Part shown: piece after piece, positions 1-10,959 of the stretch
Position numbering within the stretch: position 1 is the first letter of the stretch
Layout: every line of letters starts with the position of its first letter
Source of the DNA: Pinguiococcus pyrenoidosus
Lineage: Eukaryota > Sar > Pinguiophyceae > Pinguiochrysidales > Pinguiochrysidaceae
DNA length: 50,284 nt
Direction: 5' to 3'
NCBI GenBank assembly: GCA_019677205.1
Contig: JAAMXY010000420.1
Location: 369-50,652 of the forward strand
Position numbers and translations under genes: made by a program
The notes under the pieces: model-generated
The model's database searches: none
What the model was told of the DNA's origin: nothing
What the model saw: the letters and a program-made list of their open reading frames with translations, nothing else

Positions 1-328
1 GCGGCGTTTCCGGAGTTGGACGCACCTGGCCGTGGGCTGCCAGCTTGGTTTGCGCCCGCAGGCGCCTCAGAAGGCTGGCGTCGTGCGGCGCGATGCTGTG
101 TGCGCTCGCGCCACACTTGCCACTGACGTAGAAGGTGTTTGCGTGCGCGCTGCGCCAGATATGCAACTGCGCGCCGCGACATGACGCCGTTAAGGACTGC
201 TTGTGCCGGTGCTTGATCAGCTGATTCGCCGCCTCGTGCGTCAGCTCCACCACCAGCGGCACGCGCGCGCTGGGCGACAGGTACAGGAACTCGGGCGGGC
301 GGTCGCCGCGCACGCGCGCGACGAACAT
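1..328 (-). CDS. Partial unknown protein, 5' end only
   Basis: An open frame begins at an ATG on the minus strand at 328 and stays open to the window edge, giving 109 residues. The start context is good and the protein begins MFVARVRGDRPPEFLYL. A consensus donor (CAG followed by GTGCGT) at 26/25 falls exactly between codons, so the first coding exon probably ends at 26 after 101 residues and the rest lies outside the window. I do not recognise the protein: it is rich in Arg, His and Ala, with no membrane segment or known motif. It is divergent from the 5-phosphatase gene at 1079. Confidence 0.45.
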   Translation of the reverse strand, partial: MFVARVRGDRPPEFLYLSPSARVPLVVELTHEAANQLIKHRHKQSLTASCRGAQLHIWRSAHANTFYVSGKCGASAHSIAPHDASLLRRLRAQTKLAAHGQVRPTPETP

Positions 329-1078
329 GGTGAAAAGGAGAGCTGCTGAGACGCAAAAAGCGCGGGAAAAGCGATGGTCGCAGGGAAGGTAGCTGTATTA
401 CGGCAGGAATAAGGTTTAGCTTTTCTGAGGTACTTATGATATGGATACATATGATACTCAAGAAGTTGGATATCAGTTTTACACCAATGATATTCGGATA
501 AGAGATAGATTCTGAATATCTATCCAATGATGTCTATACAGGAAATGAGTTCCTCGACCAAATCACCCTTTCATTGGTCAGATTCCATTTCCCCACTATC
601 CACCATTGCTATGCGCAAATTCCATGCGCCTCAACCAGCCTTTTACCGTTTCATGTCGAGAAGTCTTCATTTTGGGCGTAAACTGCGGTTTTCGGTGGCG
701 CTTTCTCCGTTGATACTCCCCGGTTTTCCCCTTACGCCGCATGTCCAATTTTGTGCCGCCGCGACGCGTTCAGCGGCTAAAGGTGAGCGACGCCAAGGGC
801 TGCAGTTGGAAACGCTCCCCTCTCACGCGCTTGCTGCCGCTTTTCTACAGCCCACCAATCGTGGCGTCGTGTTCCGATCGGCCTCTCCTGCGCCTGTGCA
901 CTCGACGCCGCCACTTCCGCCGCCAAATGACAGTTCCAACGCGCGCAAGGTGCGAAACCCCGGCCTTTCTGCGCCTTTTCCCGCCTTTCTCCCGAAGAAA
1001 AGCCCGGAAAAGAGCGCATTTCTCCAGCTTTTTCGCTGCTTTTCCGTCGAATTTCAGTGCTCATGGGAGCGTTGATGC
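329..1078. other. Divergent intergenic region
   Basis: This 750 bp stretch separates the two divergent starts and should hold both promoters. It has an AT-richer part at about 420-560. Two overlapping frames of about 180 codons occur at 527-1289, but they show no motif and look like chance in GC-rich DNA. Confidence 0.5.
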
Positions 1079-3374
1079 ATGTCACAACCCCAATTCGGGC
1101 AGGCCCCACCCAGGAAAGTCGCATCCATGTCGCTGTCGAACCGCTCCTCCGAGACGTCCAACGGGAGACTGGACATTGGCATGGTGCGGCAGCAGCTGCA
1201 GACCCCCAACTTGGCTGCGGGAGGGCCTCTGGGAGCTGGCTTTGCCAGGCGGAGTGCGGGGGCCATCCACCGCGTGTTTGCGCGGCTGAACGAGGAGGAG
1301 ACGGAGCGCTTTAGTGCCACGCGGGTGCGCCACGCGCGACGGCAGCACCTTCGCGAGGCCTTTGAAGAGCGCCGCGGCGACTTCGTGAGCATGCAGACCG
1401 TGCGAATCTTCTGCGGCACTTGGAACGTCAATGGGAAAGTGGAAGAAGACTACTACGGCCTGGGCAACTGGATCAACTGCGGCTTGGACCCCGTGCCCGA
1501 CATGCTGGTCATCGGGCTCCAGGAGATGGTGGACCTCAGTGCGGTGAATGTGATGATGGAGTCGGCCACGGATGGGAAAGCCAAGGGGAACATGGACAAG
1601 TGGAGCAACGTCATGCGCATCGCGATCGCCAGGCAAGGGGGCGCCTGCGGCAAGCGCTACGAGCTGGTGGCGGCCAAGCACATGGTACGTTGCTGCGGCG
1701 ATGAACGCCTGGGAGCAGCAAGACACTGATGCAATGCCGCAGGTGGGAATCTGCCTCCTCGTATTTGCGAGTGACGAGCTCATCCCGCACATCAGCGGTA
1801 TCCAAAAGTCCATCGTCCCGACGGGAGCCGGGGGACTGGGCAACAAGGTAGGGCGGGACGTGTGGCCTTGGTTTGGCCTCTGTCTTGATTCTGGATTATG
1901 CTTTAACCGCGTCGGCGCGATGTCCGCTTCGAAGGGAGGCGTCTGCATCCGTGCAGATATCTATGATACGCAAGTGGCCTTCGTGTCGTCGCATCTATAC
2001 GCACATCGGTCAAAGGTTTGTCTTGCCGACCCCTTCCTCCCCTCGAATCAAAAGCGTTGGGACCCTGGCTCGACTTAATCACGTTGCTTCTTGGCAACAA
2101 ACCGATTCCTCTAGGTCGCCGAGCGCAATGGCGACTTCCAGAACATTGCCACCAAGAAAATCTTTCGCAACATGGTTCTGAGACCGGGCAACCTGAGCAA
2201 CTCTCTCTCGTCGCCCATCCTGTCCAAAGAAGGGCTGCCCGGGGAGAAGGACAAGGCGCAGCCTAGGGGGGTCTTTGGCAACCTGCTGGCCTTCCAGGGT
2301 GCCGTGTCGGCATCGGTCGATAGCACGGGAGATCGCGAAGAGAAGGCCGAAGGCGGCAGTGTGGACGGCGCCTCGTCGGGCCTGAATGGCAACCTGGAGG
2401 AGGACATGCAGTGCGTCCTTGATCACGATCTCGTGTTCTGGATGGGCGACCTGAACTATCGCATCGTCGAGGGCGTCGAGCTAGATGAGGTCTACCAGCT
2501 CATCAACTCCGGGGATGACGGCCTCGAAAAGCTCATCGAGCTCGACCAGCTCAACCAGGAGCGCTCGGCCGGTCGGTCTTTCCGCGGCTTCCACGAGGGC
2601 CGCCTGCGCTTTGGCCCGACCTACAAGTATATCCCGGGCGAGAAGCCACAGAGATACGACAATCGCCCAGAAAAGAAGATGCGCTGTCCTTCCTGGTGCG
2701 ACCGCGTGCTGTGGAGGCAACCGCCCGGCACTATGGTGTCGTACGACCAATTCGCCTCCGTGGACCCACGACCAGTGCGGGAGACCAACGAGGCCTTTCG
2801 GGAGAGCGTCCAGCTGCTGCAGTACCGTGCCGTCATGGGCCTGGCCATCAGCGACCACGTGCCGGTGAATGCCGTGTTCGACGCCAAGGTGCGCAAGATC
2901 GACCAGCAGCGGCGTCTGGAGGTATGCCGAGAGATCATCAGCGAGAGGGCGCGCTCCGAGTGCCGAACCATCCCGCTGCTTCGCCCGTCCGAGAGGGCGA
3001 TGTGGTTCTCCGACGTGCGTTACGAGCAGGACCAGCAGCGATCCCTCATGCTTCATGCCGAAATCCCATCTCTAGCGGCGATCGTGGGCGGTCGAGACCA
3101 AGCCGCGGATGGAGCGCCCGATGTGCCGTTCCGGATCTCGAGCAACAGCGTGCCCGCATGGTTGAGGCTCTCCCCCATGGAAGGCGTAGTACCCGCCGGC
3201 GGCAGCCTCACGATCACGGTGGAGTGCTTGTCGAGCGTGGCGGTCGGTAACGTGAGTCGCCTGGGCGCCGACATCCTCTCGGCCATGCTAGTCATCTTTG
3301 TAGATGGCGGCGAAGACCGCGTCCTGCCCGTCACAGCCTTCCTAGCGAAGCAGGAGGTCTATGCTGCCCTGTAG
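1079..3374 (+). CDS. Inositol polyphosphate 5-phosphatase, OCRL/INPP5B-like (type II), with ASH domain
   Basis: Removes the 5-phosphate from membrane phosphoinositides such as PI(4,5)P2. Proposed exons are 1079-1684, 1743-1847, 1935-2015 and 2115-3374 (683 residues), all joined in phase 0 by GT-AG introns of 58-99 nt. The catalytic domain (about residues 107-510) shows FCGTWNVNG, VIGLQEM, GLGNKGGV (restored by splicing), SSHL, FWMGDLNYRI, CPSWCDRVLW and ISDHVPVNA, which are the signature motifs of the Mg-dependent 5-phosphatase fold. Residues about 577-670 resemble the ASH beta-sandwich that follows the catalytic domain in OCRL and INPP5B. The protein ends there, so the RhoGAP-like domain of animal OCRL is missing. 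A hydrophilic insertion of about 65 residues (about 294-362) precedes the WMGDLNYR motif. The start is the ATG just upstream of a long N-terminal Arg-rich region with no membrane segment. Confidence 0.93.
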
Positions 3375-4279
3375 GAAGTCAAGAGAGTGCGACGGAGCAA
3401 AAAATAAGAGAGAAGTGTTTGTCGAGTGTCCTCCTGCACGATTGTCAGCTCTGTCCGACTTCGTCCACGTTAGTCTTCCCGAGAGCGGATTGCCAGTCGG
3501 CAGTTGCTGACTTCTATGTCGAAGTCGCCCGAAATCCTGCGGATCCGGAGCGAAGGTCAGCAAAAGTCTACATTCGAACATGCGGAAGGTCGCGGACTTT
3601 GACAGAATATGGCAGAAAATGCGGAAGAAGGAAGCCACGAGTCCTGGATTGATTGCGAGACAGAAGCTTGATCCCGTCCAGTCATCCCGTAGGGGGGTTG
3701 GAGAAGCCAGGAGAAGGACCAGGTCGGATTCCCGAAAGATCCACGTCCACAAAAAGGCCTCGTCTAGCCAGGGAGTCCACCTATACTTCGCCACGGGAGC
3801 TGCGGGCATCTTTAATCCTTCCCGCTCCCATATTGGCCGCTTCGGTGGCTCTTCCAACCCATTATGCAAGAGGGTTGTTAGCTGGTCAGCACTCTGCCTG
3901 CCATCCATTGGGTCGCGGGAACTTCCTTGATCCGCTATCCAGCAGCCCAGAACGGCCGCCCCCGACGCCATCTCGCTGCCGTAGGCGTCGCTTGTGCGCC
4001 GGAGTGGCACTCGACCCACATCGCTCCGCCCGCGAAGCATGCGCTTGCGCCAGTCCAGCGCTTGTGCCTCGCCGCTGCGCTCGTCCATTCCTCTCGTCCG
4101 CCGCGCGGCTCCGGCCGTCGCTGACCTCGCCCCAAAAGACTTCCAAAGCCGCATAGCCAAGAAGGCCGGCCTCGGGCGACGCGCCTTTGTGCGCACGCGA
4201 TAGCTGCGCAGCGAGCGCAGCTGCTGCTGCGTGGTTGGGGCATCAAGCGCAGGATTCGCTTCCGCGGTCACGAAGTAGA
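3375..4279. other. Intergenic region upstream of GT-A
   Basis: About 900 bp between two co-oriented genes, holding the 3' end of the phosphatase gene and the promoter and leader of GT-A. A minus-strand frame of 334 codons spans it, but it has no recognisable domain and overlaps coding sequence at both ends, so I treat it as chance. Confidence 0.45.
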
Positions 4280-7200
4280 ATGCGGAACCGCTGGAGAGCG
4301 CCGCGGACGCGGCGGCAGAAGCGCTGGCTGCGGCGTGTGACATGTGGCTTCTTGGTGGCGGTGGTGGGCTTCACGGTGTACTCGGCGCTGTCGACGTTGG
4401 TGTCTCCCAAGATGGCGCGCTCCGATGCGCCCGCGTTCTCGGCGGCGCCACAGTGCGATCGCGTCGATGCACCGGTGAGAGAACTGGACTTTGGATTCTT
4501 GGAAGAACCTGAGAGAGAGAGACAGAGAGAGAGAAACGAGAGAGAGAATGAAACGAGAGAGAGAATGAAACGAGAGAGAGAATGAAACGAGAGAGAGAAC
4601 GAAAGACACAGAGACAGGCGTGCAAAAACAGTCTGGTGACAGATCCGATCCAACTGATCCAGCTGACGCATATGCATCTCTCTTCGCGTGTTGCCTTGTG
4701 ACAACGCAAAACTACAGGTACCACCGTGTCCACCGCGCGACGTGTCATTTGGCCCCATCTCGTCCGGCACCAATGCTGTGGAGCCTCCCCAAGTGGAAGG
4801 GCGCCTACTGCCTTTGGACTCCGCCGGAGAGAGCATGGACCGCTGGCCCGACGACGCAGCCTCAGCGTCGGAGCAGGAAGAGCTGAACTCCACCGACACT
4901 CCCGTGATCGAGACGCCGGCGGTAGAGCCCCCCAAGACGGCCACCCCGCCGCAGCAAGAAGAGGAGATCGAGGACGTCGAAGCTCTGGCCTGGCAGGATT
5001 CTGTGCTGAAGAAGACCGTGGTGTACTACTCGCACGTGGAGGACGGGGAGCCGCAACGCGCCAACTTCGAGTTCTACGTCAACGCGCTAGCAGCGCTCTT
5101 CCGCGCCGACTTGCTAGCCGATGCGCGAGAGCCTGACGCCGACGGCGTCAAGCGGCAAGTGGCGCACGTGTTCATCCTGCAGGAGCCTTGCCAGGGCTGC
5201 GACGACCTCAAGGCGCGCTTGCAGTCCATGCGCTTCCCCCCTGGCCACCAGCTGCACTTCGTGGCGGCGCCCACGTGCTCTCGCTCTCTTAGCTTCGGTG
5301 TGAACGCATGCGGCGTGGACCGCTTCTCGTGGGGCGAGTACGAGGTTTTCGTGCTGGCGGACTCCAACACCAGAGGCCCTTTCCTCCCCAAGTGGTGGGC
5401 CGGCACGGGCCTGGAGTTTTGGTTCGACGCGTACGTATCCCGCCTGGCTGCGCCGCTGGCGCTGGTGGGAGGCAAGCTTAGCTGCGAGGCTCACGAGCCG
5501 CGCTTCGAGCATGGGCCTTTGGCCATGACTGCAGCGGCCTTCCGTACGCTGCAGTACCGCAACTTCGAGGTGAGCCGCGCCAACTTGCTGCGGCTGCTGC
5601 TGCTGGAGGGCCTGAACTTTGAGGCGCTGCACGGGCAAGCGCAAGGCATCGACTGGCGCCGGTGGATCGGGCGCGAGGCCGACATCTGCGTCATGGTGCT
5701 GGACACGTGCGACTGGCCGGACTGGAAGGCGCGTTATCCGCAGCTGGCGCATCTGCCGCTGGCGGCCGCGCAGGACGCCTTCATGAGCAGCGAGCCGCCC
5801 GAGGGCGTCGGCTGCGGCAACAAGTGTGATTACGAGGCCTACGGCAAGAAGTACCCCGACCTGCGCGGTATGGGCTGGACGGAGCTGCGCGAGCATTTCA
5901 TCCTCTACGGCTCCCTCGAGGGCCGCGACTGCTCCGGCGCCATCGCGTCGGCGGCGCTGCCGGTGCGCTATGACGTGCACCCGTACGAGACGCTGTTCCT
6001 GCCCAACACGTCGCCGCGACCCAGCATCTCCGTCAGCCGCTATTCGGAGTGGAGCGCCAAGCTCAATCGCAGACACCTGGAGCCGCGCGACCACCGGCGC
6101 CAATTGGTGGCGCAGCGGCAGCGCATCCTGGTGGTGTTTGCGTACTATGAGAAGAACGCCCTGTACAAGGCCAATCTGCTGTTCTTCATAGAGACGGCCA
6201 TCGTGCCCGACGCCGTGCTGCCCAGCGGCAGCCACGTGGACTACGTGATCGTGGTGAACGGCGACACCAGCATCGTGTTTCCCGAGCTGCAAAACCTCAA
6301 GGTCATCCACCGCGACAACACCTGCTTCGACTTCGGCTCGTGGGGCGTGGGCCTGGCGGAGCGCTCGGAGCAGCACTACTACTTCTTCTTGCTGAACTCC
6401 AGCGTGAGAGGGCCCTTCCTGCCCAAATACTTCCGGCGCCACTGGACGGAGAGCATGCTGGCGCTGCTGAGCGCCGACACGCATCTCGTGGGTTTGGCCA
6501 TCAATTGCCCAGACGGCATGGGCCGCCTCATCCCGCACGTCATGACCATGGCCATGGCGTTTACCAAGGAGGCCCTGCAAGTCGGCATGCAGAATTCCAT
6601 CTTCGAGTGCTCCAAGAGCTACGTCACGGCCGTGCGCAGGGAGGGCCGCTGGTCTCACATGGTGCTGCGCAAGAACCTCAACAGCAACTCCATGCAGGCC
6701 AAGTACGTTGGCATCGACTGGCGCAACTTCTACCGCGGCCTGCGCGAGGCGCCGCGCGAGGACGTGGTGGAAGTGAACAAGGAGGGCTTCAACACCTGCA
6801 GGGACGTCGACTTGGACATCTTCTACTCCGACGGCTGGTACGCCGGCCTCACGCCGCATCCTCTGGAGTTCGTGTTCTACAAGACCAACCGCAACATCGG
6901 CACGTGGAATACCAAGGCGCTCACGCACAACGTGCTGTCGTCCAGTCGCAACGCCGACGTGGTGCGCAAGGCCAGCGCGTCGACGCCGCCCACGGTGCTG
7001 CTGCTCACGCACAGCCTGGACGTGGACGGCGCGCCGCGCATGCTGTACCACTTCAGTAGCGACATGATCCGTCTGGGCTACCGCGTGGTGGTGGTGAGTC
7101 CGAACCGCGGCGTCCTGGGGCCCAAGTTTCGAGACCACGGCGCCATCACCATCTTCCGCAAGGACTTCAGCTGGCACGGTCTCACGGAGATCTTCCTGCT

Positions 7201-9100
7201 GTATCAGCCCGTGGTGTTGTTCTACAACACCATCACGTTCTGCGACGCCATCGAAGGTCTGCCGCACGTGCGCACCGCGCTGCCCAAGGTGGTGTGGATG
7301 CTGCACGAGAATGAGATCGTGCCCAGCAGCGCCATGCCCAACGGCTTCTGGTACGGCAAGGACTTCCCCGTGCTGCTCTCTCCGCACGAGCGCCGCCGTC
7401 TCATCCGCAAGGTGGACCATGTGGTGTTCGTCGCCGACGCCGTGCGCAGTCTCTGGTCACCTGCGGACTTCGGCGGCTTCATCACGTTCCGCTGCTTCGT
7501 GCGCATCCAGGAGGTGCTGGACCGCGCCGGCCTGCTGCGCCACAAGGATCTCAAGCAGCTCCTTGCCACTCTGCCCGACTCTCCGCCGTCGCTGGCGCAG
7601 CTGCAGGAAGCCATTCTCAGCGCCAAGCGCAGTCCCAGCAAGTTGCGCCAGGCGCAGCAGGATGACTTCGTCATCACGTCCAGCGGCACGTACTGCGCGC
7701 GCAAGCGCCAGCTGTGGCTAGTCGAAGCGGTTCATGCGCTACGGCAGACGATGCCGCATGTGAAGCTCAAGCTGCTCGGCAAGCCGTCCGTGAACGGCGG
7801 ACGTGGCGAGAAGGACTACGCCAAGCTCATCGGCGATCGCGTGCGTGAGCTGAAGCTGGAAGACGCAGTCGAGCTGGTGAGCTTCTCGCAGCGCGCGCTG
7901 GAGCACGTGGTGCATGCGCAGCTGCACGTGAGCGCGTCGTCCCACGAGGCCTTCCCTCTCAACACACTGGAGGCCATGCTGGTGGGCACGCCAGTAGCCA
8001 TGACGCCAGCGGGCGGCTCAGAAGAGCAGCTGCGGCGTCCGGGGTATGACGGCTTCCTCTTCCCGTCGACACTGGACTCGGCGAAGCAGCTGGAGACGGA
8101 GCTGCGACGCATCGTGACCATGCGCGCGGAGGAACTGGATGAAGTGGGCCGTCGCGGACAGCGCAGCGTGCTGGAGCGCTTCACCGACTTGGCGTCCAAA
8201 GCGCGCGTGGATGAAGTCATGAAGACGATCTTGCCGCCGCCGCCGCCGCCGCCTCATGAGAGCCGAACCATCGCTGCGCCGGGGAAAGTGTGCGTGTTGG
8301 TGCGACCGCCCAAAGCGCCGCTGCTGGATGCGCTGGCGCCGCTGGAGAGAGTGCTGCGCTCGCTGCTGAAGCAGCACATGACCGACTGGACGGCCTTCGT
8401 GATGCTGGAGCGCGCGGCGCAATCCGGCGTGTTCCGACTCTTGAGCGAGTTGGACGACGCCCGTTTACGCGTTCGCGTGGCGTCCGACGAGGAAGGCGAA
8501 GTAGGCGAGCCCCTGACGTTCCTGTCCAACGTCGTGCAACAGTGTCCTTGGGACGCCACTTGGCTCCTGATGGCCGCGCCAGACGCATATCTGCATCCGA
8601 CGCTGTTCTCGCACTTAGACGCCAGCGACAGCGGCATCCGATTCCATGCGCACATCCGCGACGACAGCGACGCCAGGAGCTGTCGTAGTCTGCTGGAGTC
8701 GCCGCCCGACTGCGCCAGTGCCAAGGCCTCTCAAGATAAGGTCGCCAGCGACGCCGGCGCCTTCATCGTGAACCTGCGACGCTGGCGGCTGGAGCGCCGC
8801 AGCGTCGCCCTGAGCGACGGAGGCCTCTCCCCCACGTTGGAGCAGTTGCAGGCCCTGGGTTGGCAACTGCGTCTGGCGGAAGACGCGCGGCACAAGACAT
8901 GTTTGTATCACGTGGGCAGCACGTTCGTAGCCTGTCTCGGCGCCGCGGAACACAGCTACTGGCGCTCCGACACGGCCTCGTGCGTCGACGCCTTGGAAGC
9001 AGACCGTCTCGTCAAGACCGGCTTCACGGCAGATGCCAGCACGAAGAACCCCCAGACAGCGGCGTTCCAGAGCCGCTGCCTCGACGTGCCCAAAGCCTAG
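4280..9100 (+). CDS. Multidomain glycosyltransferase GT-A: two RgpF-like units, GT4 domain and degenerate GT-A-fold C-terminus
   Basis: Predicted Golgi type II membrane enzyme of 1,525 residues. Exon 1 (4280-4474) encodes a very basic N-terminus and a signal anchor at about residues 21-40. A 243 nt intron follows, and exon 2 is 4718-9100. Residues about 167-520 and 535-800 are two related units resembling rhamnan-synthesis (RgpF) glycosyltransferase regions; each holds an RGPFLP motif (FVLADSNTRGPFLP and LLNSSVRGPFLP). A Cys module with CGNKCDYEAYGKKYPDL and YGSLEGRDC lies between them (about 431-472). Residues about 825-1225 look like a GT-B-fold GT4 transferase, with LTHSLDVDGAPRML, WMLHENEI and the acidic signature EAFPLNTLEAMLVGTPV. 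A poly-proline linker (about 1238) leads to a C-terminal domain resembling GT-A folds but without a clear DxD. Donor and acceptor sugars cannot be told. It is paralogous to the minus-strand gene at 33644-38955. Confidence 0.88.
4536..4603 (+). repeat. 17-bp GA-rich minisatellite inside intron 1 of GT-A
   Basis: Four tandem 17-bp copies (acgagagagagaatgaa, the last with one change), preceded by a GAGA dinucleotide tract at about 4511-4535. The repeat lies wholly inside the 4475-4717 intron and may account for its unusual length. Confidence 0.9.
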
Positions 9101-9796
9101 ACTTCTCGTCGAGAAATGCCGAAGTCCCTCACGCCGCCCTTGGAGAGGCGGAACAGCCGTGGAAGCCACCGCTCTGCGCATCGGAAGTTGATGCGTTTCG
9201 GGAGAGACATCCGCCAGAGCGCCACCGGAGCTCGAGCCGGAGAGCAAATGCCCAAGTGCTCTTGTCGAATGCAGCGTCGGACAGCCAGATGCAAAAGCCG
9301 GAGAGCGGCGAACGCTCTTCCCGAGAGGCGGCGACAGAAAGAGACAGCGAGCTAGATGCAATAGCGACAGTCCTTTAGAACTTGCCAGAGCGCCACACGA
9401 ATTGCATTGGATTCTCTCATCCTCTTTCGAGCTCCTCTCTCTCTCTTTCGTATACTCCAAGCCGACGCAGAGGGCGCAGAAGGTTGTAGGTAGGTGGATC
9501 GGCGCCGCTGCTATGTATACGGGTTGCCAGCACGCATCACATGGCGTCGCACGACAATGAGCCAAGTCTATACTATCTATGCATGACCACGAGCCATTTA
9601 TAGGCACCATTGACAAGAAGTCTCAGCTACAAATCCAGCGACAATCTCTGGATACTCGATCGATCCCGGAGCTATAGCTAGCTCAACCCAGGAAAGGGAA
9701 ACAGCCTCCTCTCCTGGACGCGTCGGCAACGTCTCTTCGGCGCGCGTCAGCAGAGCTGACGCCGACTTCTCGAGAGCAGCATCTGCCAGCGACACA
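9101..9796. other. Intergenic region
   Basis: About 700 bp between GT-A and the small coiled-coil gene, both on the plus strand. I see no convincing coding frame, RNA gene or repeat. It should hold the GT-A 3' UTR and the next promoter. Confidence 0.4.
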
Positions 9797-10516
9797 ATGC
9801 TGTCGCCTTCGCAGCTGCAAGGAGAGCTGTCTGGACGGCCGGTGTCCGGCAAGGCGGTCCGTTGGCGCTTCGGCGCGCGTTTACCCTCCGAAAGGGCTCT
9901 GACCGTCTTGCGCTGCGTCAACCACAGAGTGGCGGCGCAAACATGAAGCGAAGCATCGCGTCGCTTCAAGACGACTCGCGGCGTCATCACGGACGACTCA
10001 GCACGGTGGAGGCCACCTTGGACGGCTTGGTGCGCGCCTTTCCATGGCTAGTTGAGCACGGCGGTCTTGAAACTCATGCTTATGCGCTTCTTACACAGCT
10101 TCAAAGCACGAAGCAGGGAGAGAGTGGCTTCCGAGAGGCTTTGGCAGCTCTTCAAGAGCGCTTGGAGAAGCAGGTGCGGCGCGGTCAGGCGCTTACGCCC
10201 AGATGCGCGCGCACTAAAGCCGTGGTGACAGATGCGGGAAATGCAAGAAGAGCATCAACACCGCTTCAGTCTGCAAGTGGCGGAGAACAAACGCCTTCTC
10301 GTGCATCTGAACGCCCAAAAGGCAGAGATGCAAGCGCTGCAGGTGCGATTCGTCTCGAAGCTTTGGTGAAGACGCGTGGAGAGACTGACGACTTCTGCGC
10401 TGTTCTAGAAACGAATGGTGTCTCTGGAAGATCGCGTGGCCTTTCTGGAAGCGGAGATCGGAGAGGATGAGCCCATGCAGGCTGGAGAACCACCAGACGT
10501 CAGCAGGCCACTTTAG
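9797..10516 (+). CDS. Small coiled-coil protein, unknown function
   Basis: Proposed four-exon gene: 9797-9841, 9928-10173, 10232-10342 and 10409-10516. All introns are phase 0 GT-AG and 58-86 nt long, giving 169 residues. After splicing, residues about 85-160 form a strongly charged heptad-like coiled coil (MREMQEEHQHRFSLQ, KRMVSLEDRVAFLEAEIG) with a short acidic, Pro-containing tail. Residues about 20-80 are likely helical. The strongest support is that removing the two downstream introns turns an unremarkable frame into a regular coiled coil. Exon 1 is less certain; an alternative start is the in-frame ATG at 9943. I do not recognise the family. Such size and helix content suit a subunit of a trafficking or cytoskeletal complex, but that is a guess. 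Confidence 0.55.
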
Positions 10517-10959
10517 CCAAAGCTCCGTTCCGCTGTTCTGTCCCCAATGTCTTCAGTGGTTCTGTCCATACTGGATGTGCGGTGCGTGCGTTGGACTGCC
10601 GAATGGATCCTCGATGAAGCGCTTGGTCGCGGTCTTGCCGCGCGTCTGAACTGCCCGACGCTGTACAACTACTAAACTTGCGCACGACTTGCGTACTGTG
10701 TATCTCCGCCTTTTCCTGGCCACTTGGCGCCTCTCTTGAGTCCCCAAACGGTGCTCTTTGAACGCTTTCTCGGCGTCTACTCCGCATCCGTTGTTGCATA
10801 ATATGGCAAAATAACAATACATACGCTAATAATTATTTTGAATAATTCATTTTGTCAAGTTTTTGCCTAGTTTTCAAAAAATTCAAAATATACGCATCCG
10901 TTGACTTTTGCGATTCTTGCATCGCCCGTTTCGCGTTTGAATTTTGGCGCCAAATCTGC
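10517..10959. other. Intergenic region
   Basis: About 440 bp, with an AT-rich stretch at about 10800-10905 just upstream of the reductase gene. Short minus-strand frames of 89-105 codons occur but show no motif. The AT-rich part probably belongs to the reductase promoter or leader. Confidence 0.4.

Noticed and set aside
3342-4343. 334-codon minus-strand frame between the phosphatase and GT-A genes
   Set aside because: It has no domain, no consistent composition, and overlaps real coding sequence at both ends.
5114-7420. 768-codon minus-strand open frame opposite GT-A
   Set aside because: It is His/Arg/Val-rich and is the mirror of the GC-rich coding strand, which carries clear glycosyltransferase motifs.
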